This document shows, piece by piece, positions 18,082 to 26,462 of a DNA stretch of 64,000 nt. The stretch lies in NCBI GenBank assembly GCA_903936705.1, contig CAIZWN010000005.1, positions 187,883-251,882 of the forward strand. Reading direction: 5' to 3'. Every line of letters begins with the position of its first letter. The first letter of the stretch is position 1. Under the pieces are notes generated by a model, which did no database searches, had not been told where the DNA came from, and worked only from the letters and a program-made list of their open reading frames with translations. The translations under genes were made by a program, and so were the position numbers. This DNA is from an uncultured Myxococcales bacterium (lineage in GTDB: Bacteria; Myxococcota_A; UBA9042; DTJE01).

Positions 18082-19644
18082 ATGCCTGGACCACTCGGCC
18101 ATCGAGATACGGTCGTTGACTTGAATCAACGATCATCGATCGCCTCGCAAACACTGGGCCGTCTGGCGGGTTCGATGCCTCTGCACATCGCCATGCTGCT
18201 GGGGGTGACGTTTCTGACCTGGGGCACGCCGGTGCCAACCGGGAACGAACAGCACTACCTCGCGGTCCTGCAGCGGATGTGGGATCCTGCCTTCCTGGCC
18301 AACGACTGGACGTTCTCGACCTCCCTGCCCGACCGCTGGACCTTCGACGCGATTTTTGGCGCGCTGGCACTGTTCCTGCCGGTACAGGCAATCGGCTGGG
18401 GGGGCAGAATCGCCTGCTGGATTTTGTCATCGTGGGCAATCCTGCGCATCGGACGACGGCTTGGCATCCCGCTGCCACTGGCGGCCATGGGCACGGCCGT
18501 CTGGCTGCTGCTGGGCCAGTCCCTGGTGGGCGGCGAGTGGATGCTGGGATGGTTCGAGGCCAAGGCAGTTGCGTGGGTATTCCTGCTGTTTGCAATCGAC
18601 GGCGCCATGGCGGGCCGACTGATTCGATCTTGCGCATTTGCCGGTCTGGCGGCCACCTTCCACCCGGCAGTCGGCGTCGTTGGGGGCGCCTCCCTGGCCG
18701 TGGCAATCGTAGCCATGCACAGGCCGGTCCGCGACCTTTGGCGACCGGCGCTGGCCGGTGTTGCCTGCGGCCTTCCCGGCTTGATCCAGGCGGGGCTGAT
18801 GACGCTGGGCGCCGAGCCGTCGACAGCGGACGACTGGCATTTCCTGGCAGGCACGTTCATGAGGATCCATTTCGACGCCCGGACCTTCGACATCGGGTTG
18901 CTTGCGGCCCTGGTTTTGTCCGTCGCCTTCACGCTGGCCTGGGCGCGATGGATGCGCGAACGGCCCGCGTTCAGGCTGGTCGCATGGATGCACCTGGTGC
19001 CGGCAGTTTTGTTCCTTTTCGGCCTGGCCTCCCAGGCAGCCGGCGCCTGGAACTTCATGACGCTGACACCTTACAGACTGCTGCCGGTCATCAGCCTGTT
19101 GTCATTCTGCCTGTTTGTGGCATCGATGGGATTTCAGGCGATGGCCGCCCCGGTGGGCCGTCTAGCACCGCTGGCCGCGATGGCCGCGTTCCTTTGCATG
19201 CCGGCGCTGCCACCACTGGTGAAGGCGGACGCCTCTCGCCTGATCGACACGTGGACTTCGGCCCCCGACCCGTACGAACAGGCATTCGAATGGATCGCCG
19301 CCAACATCCCGCAGGGTGAAACGGGGCTGATCCCTCCTTGGCGCGGGGACGCCGTGCTGCTGGCCAGACGCGGCCAGATTGCCCACTGTGCGATGCCGCG
19401 CTATGACCGACTGGCAGCGTGGACCGGCAGGATCCGGGATCAACTGGGCGACGTCACGGCGGAAGATTCGCGCGACCTGGCCCTGCCGTGGAACCGCGCC
19501 AAGGCCGCATGGAAAGCGATGACCTCGGACCAGGCCTTGCGCCTGGCATCCCGATACTCGGCCACATTCCTGGTGTCCGAAGCCGAACTGCCATTTGCAC
19601 AATCCTGCCGTTTTGGGCCCGTAAAGGTCTATCGCCTTCCATAA
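18082..19644 (+). CDS. Polytopic membrane protein of the polysaccharide locus (GT-C/DUF6798-like), function unknown
   Basis: A 520-residue protein with about ten to eleven hydrophobic segments between residues 35 and 370 and a C-terminal soluble domain of about 140 residues (EQAFEWIAANIPQGETGLIPPW) ending in FGPVKVYRLP. The first loop carries GNEQHYLAVLQRMWDP and NDWTFSTSLPDRW. This layout of a multi-TM N-part and a soluble periplasmic tail resembles GT-C-type glycosyltransferases and the DUF6798 group, but I see no catalytic motif that settles it. A GAGGCAGGA ribosome site precedes ATG 18082. It is the last gene of the plus-strand row that starts at 14.0 kb. It may modify or transfer lipid-linked glycan in the periplasm. 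Confidence 0.6.
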   Translation: MPGPLGHRDTVVDLNQRSSIASQTLGRLAGSMPLHIAMLLGVTFLTWGTPVPTGNEQHYLAVLQRMWDPAFLANDWTFSTSLPDRWTFDAIFGALALFLPVQAIGWGGRIACWILSSWAILRIGRRLGIPLPLAAMGTAVWLLLGQSLVGGEWMLGWFEAKAVAWVFLLFAIDGAMAGRLIRSCAFAGLAATFHPAVGVVGGASLAVAIVAMHRPVRDLWRPALAGVACGLPGLIQAGLMTLGAEPSTADDWHFLAGTFMRIHFDARTFDIGLLAALVLSVAFTLAWARWMRERPAFRLVAWMHLVPAVLFLFGLASQAAGAWNFMTLTPYRLLPVISLLSFCLFVASMGFQAMAAPVGRLAPLAAMAAFLCMPALPPLVKADASRLIDTWTSAPDPYEQAFEWIAANIPQGETGLIPPWRGDAVLLARRGQIAHCAMPRYDRLAAWTGRIRDQLGDVTAEDSRDLALPWNRAKAAWKAMTSDQALRLASRYSATFLVSEAELPFAQSCRFGPVKVYRLP

Positions 19645-19652
19645 CCCGACTG

Positions 19653-19680
19653 ATGGCCCTGGTCACATGGCCCTGGTCAC
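19653..19680. repeat. 14-bp perfect tandem duplication
   Basis: The 14-mer ATGGCCCTGGTCAC occurs twice head-to-tail (19653-19666 and 19667-19680), directly after the stop of the membrane-protein gene. The rest of the 233-bp gap to the sugar transferase has no clear promoter or terminator. Confidence 0.8.
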
Positions 19681-19877
19681 ATTGATGCTTTCTCGCTGGC
19701 TGCGGGCCATGAAGCGCCTATATAACAGTCGGCTGCCCAGGACCATTTTCAACCCGCACCCTAATCCTGGACGAGCATTGTGCCGAATGTTTAACGGTAA
19801 TCGGCAGCACGAGTGGTCTTCTGGGGCCCTCCCCGGCAGAAACGCGGTCGATTCGAAAAGGGTGACGGGGGTTCATC

Positions 19878-21065
19878 ATGATGCTTGCCTCACTTGGCCA
19901 AAGAGGGCGACGACGGGCTGCGCAGCTTTTGATGGGACGTCTTCCCGGCATCATCAGCCGTGATGAATTTCAGCGATTGATGGCTCGTGAGAGGTCCCGC
20001 GCGGATCGGAACTCGCACGTATTCTCGCTGGTGGTCTTTCGTACCTCCGAGGCGCCGGTAATCGACGCGAAACGCGCAGCGCAGATACTCCGGGATTCCA
20101 GGCGCCTGACGGACGACGTGGGCTGGGTCAACCCGCCTGACGTTGGCGTACTGTTGCCGGATACCACAGCAGCAGGGGCACGCAGCTACGCCGAGAAGAT
20201 GCACGCCACGCTGGGAGATGCAGGCTGCGACGTCGCCGATCTGCTGTACACCTACCAGGGCAATACCGACGAATCCACGATGTGGGCGCCAGCCAAAGGT
20301 CCCGGGGACGACGGCGACGCCTTGGGGCCGGTACAGTTCCCCAATTCGGCCAGTCTGGAAGGCACCGGCGTTGCGGGTTTTCAATTGTCTGACCTTGAAA
20401 CCGCGCCCGTCGGCAAACCCACGTCGATCGTCAGGGCCAACGACATGCGGGACCTCTTTCTGCAGCCCTTGCCAGGCTGGAAGCGCGCGATGGATCTAGT
20501 GGTGTCAACGGCAATGCTGCTGGCCCTGTCGCCGGTCTTTCTGACCATCGCGATTGCGGTGCGTCTGTCCAGCCCCGGACCGGTGTTTTTCCGCCAGTTG
20601 CGGGCTGGCCCTGGCGGACGGCCTTTCGACTTCTACAAGTTCCGCACTATGGTGCCGAACGCCGAGGCCCTGAAGGAATCCCTGCGCGTTGCAAACGAGG
20701 CCGATGGTCCGGTGTTCAAGATGAAGGACGACCCTCGGGTGACACGAGTCGGGCGATTCCTGCGTCGCACCAGCCTGGATGAACTGCCCCAACTGTGGAA
20801 CGTCCTGAAGGGGGACATGTCGCTGGTTGGCCCCAGGCCGCCGACGATGGACGAGATTCCATCCTACGCCCCGTGGCAGAACCGTCGCCTGGAACTGACG
20901 GGAGGCATCACGGGAATCTGGCAAACTAGCGGCCGCCACGAGATCGGGTTCACCGACTGGATGCGCATGGACGTGCGGTACTCGAAACACCGTTCACTGT
21001 TGATGGACGTCAAGCTGCTGGCCAAGACTGTGGTGGCGGTGGTGTCGGGCCGCGGCGCCTCCTGA
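19878..21065 (+). CDS. Initiating sugar transferase (WbaP/PssY-type, PF02397) with N-terminal GGDEF-like domain
   Basis: A 395-residue protein. The C-terminal half (about 200-395) is a classic bacterial sugar transferase: PGWKRAMDLVVS then a hydrophobic hairpin (about 212-235), SPGPVFFRQLRAG, FDFYKFRTMV, DDPRVTRVGRFLRRTSLDELPQLWNVL, MSLVGPRPP and LTGGITGIWQ. It moves a sugar-1-phosphate from UDP-sugar to undecaprenyl phosphate and so starts repeat-unit assembly at the inner membrane. The N-terminal ~130 residues (ISRDEFQRLMARERSRADR, then VFSLVVFR and VGVLLPDT) look like a degenerate nucleotide-cyclase-type domain and may be regulatory. Two adjacent ATGs (19878, 19881) are possible; GGGGG lies upstream at about 19867-19871. 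It stands apart from the row above by 233 bp and probably has its own promoter. Confidence 0.9.
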   Translation: MMLASLGQRGRRRAAQLLMGRLPGIISRDEFQRLMARERSRADRNSHVFSLVVFRTSEAPVIDAKRAAQILRDSRRLTDDVGWVNPPDVGVLLPDTTAAGARSYAEKMHATLGDAGCDVADLLYTYQGNTDESTMWAPAKGPGDDGDALGPVQFPNSASLEGTGVAGFQLSDLETAPVGKPTSIVRANDMRDLFLQPLPGWKRAMDLVVSTAMLLALSPVFLTIAIAVRLSSPGPVFFRQLRAGPGGRPFDFYKFRTMVPNAEALKESLRVANEADGPVFKMKDDPRVTRVGRFLRRTSLDELPQLWNVLKGDMSLVGPRPPTMDEIPSYAPWQNRRLELTGGITGIWQTSGRHEIGFTDWMRMDVRYSKHRSLLMDVKLLAKTVVAVVSGRGAS

Positions 21066-21160
21066 ACCAACTCTCCACATCGCAACACTGCAAAACAGGT
21101 ATTGACTGGACACGCAGGCAAGGGTATTCCGGTGGCCGCCTTCTTTGAATGAGGAATCTA

Positions 21161-21439
21161 ATGGGCGCCAAGACGTACCGTTTCCCGCATGCCCTGGGAG
21201 CCGAGGAAGCCAAGAAGCGCGCCGCGCCGATGGCCGAAAACCTCGCCCGCAAGTACATGATGCAGGTCAAGCCCACGGACACCGGTTTCGAGATGTCCGG
21301 CAAAGGCACCAGCGCCAAGGTCGTGGTGACCGACACTTCCGTCGAGATTACGATGGAGCTGCCGTTCCTGATCGAGAAGCTGGCCGGCAACCAGATCGAA
21401 TCCGAACTGAACTACAAGGTTCCGAAGGCGCTGGCCTAG
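21161..21439 (+). CDS. Polyhydroxyalkanoate-system protein (PHA_gran_rgn family)
   Basis: A 92-residue protein: KTYRFPHALGAEEAKKRA, then GFEMSGKGTSAKVVVTDTSVEI, and PFLIEKLAGNQIESELNYKV. This matches the small proteins annotated as putative polyhydroxyalkanoic acid system proteins, usually near PHA synthesis or division-associated genes. GAGGA at 21151-21155 selects ATG 21161 over the in-frame ATG at 21149. No PHA synthase or phasin lies in the window, so the role in granules is by family name only. It probably forms a short plus-strand pair with the DUF302 gene about 110 bp downstream. Confidence 0.75.
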   Translation: MGAKTYRFPHALGAEEAKKRAAPMAENLARKYMMQVKPTDTGFEMSGKGTSAKVVVTDTSVEITMELPFLIEKLAGNQIESELNYKVPKALA

Positions 21440-21547
21440 AAACGTGCATTCTGCAGCCCCAGTCAACTGAGCGTTCCCCGGCCGGCCGACATCTTGCCAA
21501 ACAACGTGCCCCGACTCACCTTATGACAGTCAGATTGGGGGGAACAA

Positions 21548-21943
21548 ATGAATCATCCATCGTACGGCCTGACCAGGGAGTTTCCAGGCGTCAAATGGGC
21601 CGATGCGGTTGATCGCGCGGTGTCGGCACTGAAGACCGAAGGTTTTGGCATTCTGACCAGAATAGACGTGCACGAGGTCATGAAGGCGAAACTTGGCGTC
21701 GATCTGCAGCAGTACGTGATCCTTGGCGCATGCAACCCGGTTCTGGCCCACCAGGCACTGACCGGCGAGCCCTGGGCCGGACTGCTGCTGCCATGCAACG
21801 TGGTAGTTGCGGAAACCGACGATGGCGCCGCGGTCAGCATCGCCTCGCCAAAGGCCATGTTCAGCGTGGTGAACAACCCGCAGGTGGCCCCGCTGGCGGC
21901 CGACGTCGAACAACGCCTGCTGCTGGTCCTGCAGCGAATCTAG
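21548..21943 (+). CDS. DUF302-family protein
   Basis: A 131-residue protein with the DUF302 pattern: AVDRAVSALKTEGFGILTRIDVHEVMKAKLG, then YVILGACNPVLAHQAL, followed by LLLPCNVVVAE. The conserved Cys residues in GACNP and LPCNV are present. GGGGGGAA precedes the ATG. Function of the family is not established, although it is often linked to redox or metal stress. Its stop TAG overlaps, on the opposite strand, the stop codon of the truncated nucleotide-sugar-dehydrogenase remnant that begins the 116-bp repeat. Confidence 0.82.
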   Translation: MNHPSYGLTREFPGVKWADAVDRAVSALKTEGFGILTRIDVHEVMKAKLGVDLQQYVILGACNPVLAHQALTGEPWAGLLLPCNVVVAETDDGAAVSIASPKAMFSVVNNPQVAPLAADVEQRLLLVLQRI

Positions 21944-22055
21944 GCCCCAGGCCCCCGCCCGAAGGCGCAATCGACCAGTGTGGATTCAAGGTCCTCGAAG
22001 TGGGCGAAAGGATCCGGCTGGATGGGATCGACTATCGCGCACCCGGTTCCGCAGG
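21940..22055. repeat. Left copy of 116-bp direct repeat flanking the island
   Basis: This copy matches 26347-26462 over 116 bp with two visible mismatches (21949-21950 region A/T and the GTGGGC versus GGGGGC position). The repeat is the 3' end of the nucleotide-sugar dehydrogenase gene. The two copies bound the 4.3-kb segment that carries the metalloprotease, lipoprotein and ATPase pseudogene. Confidence 0.9.
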
Positions 22056-22107
22056 CTTTCATGACACGCTTGACGTCAGCGAAGGCTTCCCGTGGTTTCG
22101 AACCTGA
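21940..22107 (-). pseudogene. 3'-end remnant of a second nucleotide-sugar dehydrogenase gene
   Basis: On the minus strand this stretch encodes, after an in-frame stop at 22108-22110, a peptide running REAFADVKRVMKACGTGCAI and ending DCAFGRGPGA-stop. The last 38 or so residues are nearly identical to the C-terminus of the intact dehydrogenase at 26347-28080. The upstream 17 residues are only similar: FADVKRVMKACGTG here versus FADVQRIAGTCGTG there. That pattern fits a remnant of a different allele or paralogue whose end was copied or recombined with the intact gene. No start codon context is left. Confidence 0.75.
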
Positions 22108-22177
22108 TCATTGGCGCGACGAAACATCGTAACATCATGTTTTACACGCATTATTCCGCAGGTACATAATCCGCCTG

Positions 22178-23131
22178 TCACCAGATGGGCGGCACCCAAT
22201 CAAATTCCCCATTCGTTGGACCGATCCAGTCTTTCGGTTGGACCCGAATGTCACCCGGGCCAAGAGGACTTGAGATGAGTTCCTCGCCCGACTCGGACGA
22301 AAGCCCCGTGGCAATTTGAAGAAGCACGTCATTCTTCAATGAGATAGAAGCGCACTGGAGGCCAGTCTTGTCCGCGCCATACTTGCTCCAATCATCGGCC
22401 GGAATCGTAACTTCGCATCCGAAGTTGGCAAGCCCATCGCCCGCAACAAATTTTGGCACGGCGACACTAGAAAAAACCCTTTCCGAAAAGAAGAAGTAAA
22501 ACTTCGCCTCACTTGGGACCGCAATTACTCGCTGAATTGTCGGGTGCGAACCTAGGGAAAACCGAAGGGCAGCCGTTCGGTCCTGGCCCACAGCGATGGC
22601 GCGAGATGCCGATCCAAGGTCCACTGACTCCGGGATGTCGCTGATGAACAGAACATACCAAGCCTTGGGATCAAGAGGTTCATCGGGTTCAAAGGCCAAG
22701 TCGACGTAACTTACAACCTTGCCCTCATAATGAACAACAACCGTAGAACTGCCGCGGACCTGATCGCCTTCGGCGAGAGTCCTTAACGCCAGGCGGCCAG
22801 AAAGGAAATCAGCCACTTCAACAGGGGACGATGTCTGGCCGAACAACTCAAAGGTCGGAATCTTCTTAAGGCCCGAGGACACGTCAACATGCGACGCACC
22901 AAGGACATAAGGGAGTACTTCAGAATCGGTCGTCAGGCCGACTGCAACGGAAAGCAGTTGGCCGTTATGATTTGACCACCTGCCAACAGGTTGTGGCTGG
23001 ATCTGGACCAGACCTGGAGAGCCGCGACCCAGGGTCAGGGTATGTTTCGCATCAACCCCATCTTCCGAACGAGAAGCACCGCACGAAAGGATAACGGCCA
23101 TGACAGAGATGATCGGGACTGCCCTATACAT
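22178..23131 (-). CDS. Lipoprotein of unknown function, island gene
   Basis: A 317-residue protein with signal peptide and lipobox (MAVILSCGAS, Cys17). The body is beta-rich, with no motif that I recognise; it ends in PTNGEFDWVPPIW. The stretch FELFGQTSSPVEVADFLSG followed by VVVHYEGKVVSYVDLAFEPDEPLDPKAW recalls Ig-like domains that describe an ideal extreme-value strand, but this is weak. GGAGG at 23137-23141 lies in the 12-bp gap after the metalloprotease stop, so the two genes are very likely co-transcribed and may work together at the cell surface. Codon and base composition are more AT-rich than in flanking genes, consistent with acquisition. Confidence 0.6.
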   Translation of the reverse strand: MYRAVPIISVMAVILSCGASRSEDGVDAKHTLTLGRGSPGLVQIQPQPVGRWSNHNGQLLSVAVGLTTDSEVLPYVLGASHVDVSSGLKKIPTFELFGQTSSPVEVADFLSGRLALRTLAEGDQVRGSSTVVVHYEGKVVSYVDLAFEPDEPLDPKAWYVLFISDIPESVDLGSASRAIAVGQDRTAALRFSLGSHPTIQRVIAVPSEAKFYFFFSERVFSSVAVPKFVAGDGLANFGCEVTIPADDWSKYGADKTGLQCASISLKNDVLLQIATGLSSESGEELISSPLGPGDIRVQPKDWIGPTNGEFDWVPPIW

Positions 23132-23143
23132 GTCATCCTCCGT

Positions 23144-24808
23144 TCAGTTAGTGAATGTAACCACGCCAAGCCGAGAATGGAAATCCATTTGAGGCGATGC
23201 AAAATGATACGCATCTGGCGTCTCGGTAGGATAGTAGCCCGTCGGCAACACCCCAGCTAAGGACGCGTCGTCCCAAGACCCATAAGGTTGGCACAAGGCG
23301 TCAGAAGCAACTGGCGGATTCCAGGTGTAATTGATAGGGTCCCACCCATGATCGCAGTTGTAGGCGCCAGTAGAGAAGCAGGCATTTCGCAAGTAACGGC
23401 TCTTCCCGTTAGTATTTGCAAGGATCGAGTGGGTGCACTTAATCTGAGTACCAGAGTATTCGTCATTCGCACAAAACAGGGTGTGCATCGCCTCGTGGGC
23501 GATTGTTTGTGGAAGATTTGAGTAGTCGTCAAAGATTGCGGCCAAATAGTTGTAAACGTCGAAGTACGCATTCTCGCCAGGCGACACACAGACACCACTT
23601 GCAGCCCCATGCAGCCCACTCCGTGATGCCAAATGAATACACTGCCTGCAAACACCTGCGGCGTTGAACCCGTCACAAATGCACCGAATCGGAAGTCCGC
23701 TGGGGTAGTTCGTGCAACCGACAGTATTCCAATTACCGTCGGCGCACGGTGTCAACAGTGTTACTTTGAAGCTCTCGACGTAGACCGCGCCCTCGGTTGC
23801 AGCAAATAGAAATGCCGCTGCATCGCGCAAAGTGTCCGGAATCTTGGTCTTCATGTCTACCCAAGAAAAGCTTGGAACATGAAACACGTTCTGGGGAAAG
23901 TCAGTTCCAACGCGAAACTCAGCAAAGTGCATCGATGGGCGATGCTTAGTAGCGTATATGTTAAATACGCCATTAATTGGGTTAACCGCTGCCAGCGCGC
24001 GTGCATTAATGGCGATATGCCAGGTTCCATTACTGCACACGTTGCTTGGAATGTGAACTAGGTCTGAATCGCCCGCGTAGGGACCGCCGTAGTCGTAGGA
24101 TGTCGTTGTCGGAACCTGATTGCATCTGACGTAAATATCGAAATCGTTGCCCTCGATGTGGTCTCCCCACAGAGCGATGGCAAGATGAGACGCAGTATTG
24201 TCAGCAGGAAGAGTGAGATACACGACATCGTTGGTTGCGAGAAGAAAACCCTGAACTCGCTGCATGTACTCAATTTGAGCGGGACTCGAGTAGCCGCTGA
24301 CGTTGCAGCAGGCTCGAGCGCCAGTGAACTGGAAACCACTAGAGTTGACAGTACGATTCGTAACGAACTTGAAGAAGGCTGGCCCAGCCTGCATAGATGA
24401 TGGCGATTCAATGTCGATCCAGAGGTTGCTTCTCGAGCCGCCGATCAAGTCGTATAGCAACCAGTCGGCTCCATACATGAGTGAGTCAGAGTAGTCAGGA
24501 GTGCTGAAGCTGGAAAGATAGAAGCCGAGTTCATGAACATATTTGTTGGCGACGATGAGGCGGAAGTTGGAACTACTGTTTGCGTACCTTCCAGGCGCCA
24601 CACTTTCGACTGACGGCATGAGTTCCCAGTTGGTGAATTGCTCCTTCCCCAGCAAGGACAGGTTCCCTGTCGCATTAAAATGATAAGCAAGTGACTTGAA
24701 TTGCGATGCAGAGCATTGAGGGCACTGGGCCGCGATGAATGTTTGGCCAAGGATATTAGTTGGGATAAATATGATTGAAATTGAGAGAAATATAGCAACC
24801 CTGGCCAT
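23144..24808 (-). CDS. Secreted zinc-metalloprotease-like protein (HExxH), island gene
   Basis: A 554-residue protein with a signal peptide (ARVAIFLSISIIFIPTNILG, cleavage near residue 22). The only enzymatic motif is HEAMHTLFCANDEY near residues 440-455: the gluzincin/metzincin-type HExxH followed by DEY, as in M64-like peptidases. It is preceded by a Cys-rich segment (CICDGFNAAGVCRQC) and many paired Cys residues, suggesting a disulfide-stabilised extracellular protein. The N-terminal 300 residues look beta-rich and may bind ligand. A long GAGGGGGGGGT ribosome site and a good sigma70-type promoter lie upstream. It is first in a two-gene unit with the lipoprotein. The substrate is unknown; protease function is inferred from the motif only. 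Confidence 0.65.
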   Translation of the reverse strand: MARVAIFLSISIIFIPTNILGQTFIAAQCPQCSASQFKSLAYHFNATGNLSLLGKEQFTNWELMPSVESVAPGRYANSSSNFRLIVANKYVHELGFYLSSFSTPDYSDSLMYGADWLLYDLIGGSRSNLWIDIESPSSMQAGPAFFKFVTNRTVNSSGFQFTGARACCNVSGYSSPAQIEYMQRVQGFLLATNDVVYLTLPADNTASHLAIALWGDHIEGNDFDIYVRCNQVPTTTSYDYGGPYAGDSDLVHIPSNVCSNGTWHIAINARALAAVNPINGVFNIYATKHRPSMHFAEFRVGTDFPQNVFHVPSFSWVDMKTKIPDTLRDAAAFLFAATEGAVYVESFKVTLLTPCADGNWNTVGCTNYPSGLPIRCICDGFNAAGVCRQCIHLASRSGLHGAASGVCVSPGENAYFDVYNYLAAIFDDYSNLPQTIAHEAMHTLFCANDEYSGTQIKCTHSILANTNGKSRYLRNACFSTGAYNCDHGWDPINYTWNPPVASDALCQPYGSWDDASLAGVLPTGYYPTETPDAYHFASPQMDFHSRLGVVTFTN

Positions 24809-24835
24809 TCTACCCCCCCCTCATCCACTAACGTG

Positions 24836-24865
24836 ATTATTGGCTCGAACCTAAGCTGATGTCAA
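24836..24865 (-). promoter_or_regulatory. Sigma70-type promoter of the metalloprotease-lipoprotein unit
   Basis: On the minus strand TTGACA (24860-24865) is separated by 18 bp from AATAAT (24836-24841). Transcription would begin about 20 bases before the metalloprotease ATG. A perfect -35 box in otherwise GC-rich surroundings supports it. Confidence 0.6.
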
Positions 24866-25013
24866 GACCATTCATTACTTTAGAAAGATCTGTGTGGGCT
24901 ATAATCGTGCTGCGTGTCCCCGACGCTGGTAGCGTCACCCCCGCAGGAACCGTACCTTCGTCAAGCATCGTCTCATGACAAACCTCATGCCTGTCCCGTC
25001 AGGATGATCACCT

Positions 25014-26178
25014 TCAGGAATTGAGACCTGTTCCCATCATTTCCCGCCAGGCTGTGACCTGAATGCCCTCGCGGACGTAGCTGCCGTCACCACCAAAGAT
25101 CAGGACAGGCTGGGTTGTAGTCTGCGAGATCGCCTGCCATTTCTTCAAGGTTCGAAACATGTCAGGAACGACGGTCTGGCCTGACTTGATTTCGACTGCA
25201 TAAAGCACGCCGGCCTTGTCAACAAAGGTCAACCTCGTTACCAGTGCTGTCGCGCCAGAAGTACAGACAGGAGTCTTCGCCACGATTCCACATGGCACGC
25301 AAGTATTAGGAAACTATCATGGTTTCAAACATGGCGCCCCTGGCCGGATGCGTCGCAAGCTGGTCCGGTGTCTGGATACCCATCAGGAAAGCAGCCAGCC
25401 CGGTATCATGAAAGTACAACTTCGGCGTCTTGACCAGGCGCTTACCAAAGTTGGCAAAGTGTGGGGGCAGGCGGAAGACGATGTAACTGGCCTCAAGAAT
25501 GCTGAGCCATGCGTTGGCCGTACTTTGGGCAATACCGCAATCGTTGGCAAGGGAGAGAACGTTCAGTATCTGTGCGGTTCTGGACGCACATAGCCGCAGG
25601 AAGCGTTGGAAGGCTATCAGGTCGCGTACAGCAGTCAGGTCCCTGACATCCCGCTCCAGGTAGGTCGAAACGTAGCTGGAGAACCAGTCTGAGCATCTGA
25701 CCTAAGTGCTGTGCAGCGCAGGATAGCCTCCTGTGAACAGCCAGTCGTCGAGGACTGGCGGGAGAAGTCCTGCGCTGCGAAGTTCCGTTCCAGACAAGGG
25801 CAGCAGTCTGGCGATACCGGCGCGTCCAGCAAGGCTCTGGCTTATCTGTCTGTTGAGCGCGAAATTCTGAGACCCGGTCAGGACAAACCTGCCTGGACTA
25901 CGATTTTCATCAACAATTACCTGAATATATGACAGCGGATCCGGAACCCGTTGGACCTCGTCAAGTATTGCGCCATCAGGATAAGTCGCCAGAAACCCGC
26001 GCGGGTCGACGGATGCGAGCATCCTGGTGTCGGGGGCCTCCAGGGACACGTATGGCTTGTCTGGAAAGGTGTCGCGTACCAACGTAGTCTTTCCCGACTG
26101 GCGAGGCCCAGTCAGCACAACAACCGGGAATCCCCCTGCCAGACGCTGAATCGTTGATGTAAGTAACCGTGGAATCAT
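25014..26178 (-). pseudogene. Decayed AAA ATPase of the DUF4143 (AAA_14) family
   Basis: Translated on the minus strand from ATG 26178, the frame gives a normal DUF4143-type protein. It has Walker A GPRQSGKTTL, Walker B-like AILDEVQR, then GSQNFAL and GGYPALH, STYLERDVRDL, FLRLCA, STANAWLSILEASYIVFRLPP, KLYFHDTGLAAFLMG, GNEVDL and EIKSGQT. It is broken by an in-frame TAG at 25702-25704, an in-frame TAA at 25306-25308 and a frameshift near 25225-25235. All family motifs are still readable, so inactivation is recent. Intact relatives are common, often horizontally moved, and of uncertain function. Annotators may list its pieces as separate small ORFs. Confidence 0.9.
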
Positions 26179-26346
26179 GGCTATTTCCAGATCTTGACCA
26201 GCGTCTTGCAATTTAACGAAATTTTCGTGGATTTGTAATCATTTGCACTGTCGTCAGCAATCACACGACCACACTGCCGCGTGCATGTGACAGGTATTCA
26301 GCGCCAGATAAGGGACTGGACCAATCTTTAGGACGTGAACTTCGGT

Positions 26347-26462
26347 CTAGGCCCCTGGCCCCCGCCCGAAGGCGCAATCGACCAGTGTGGATTCAAGGTC
26401 CTCGAAGGGGGCGAAAGGATCCGGCTGGATGGGATCGACTATCGCGCACCCGGTTCCGCAGG
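26347..26462. repeat. Right copy of 116-bp direct repeat (3' end of the dehydrogenase gene)
   Basis: This copy is the last 116 bp of the intact dehydrogenase gene and is nearly identical to 21940-22055. Beyond it the two loci diverge at the nucleotide level but remain similar at protein level for a further 17 residues. Confidence 0.9.

Noticed and set aside
24912-24945. GACGCT-GGT-AGCGTC palindrome as terminator or attachment core
   Set aside because: The 6-bp stem has no T-run on either side, and no copy was noticed at the other end of the island. It is kept only as a minor inverted repeat.
25014-26178. Stop-codon readthrough or recoding of the DUF4143 gene
   Set aside because: Two different stops (TAG and TAA) plus a frameshift are needed; no recoding hairpin or SECIS-like element was seen, and other genes in the window use TAG and TAA as normal stops.
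25702-26211. A short, separate ATPase gene ending at the TAG
   Set aside because: The next codons continue the same DUF4143 protein in frame (STYLERDVRDL and onward), so this is the N-terminal part of one broken gene, not an intact small protein.
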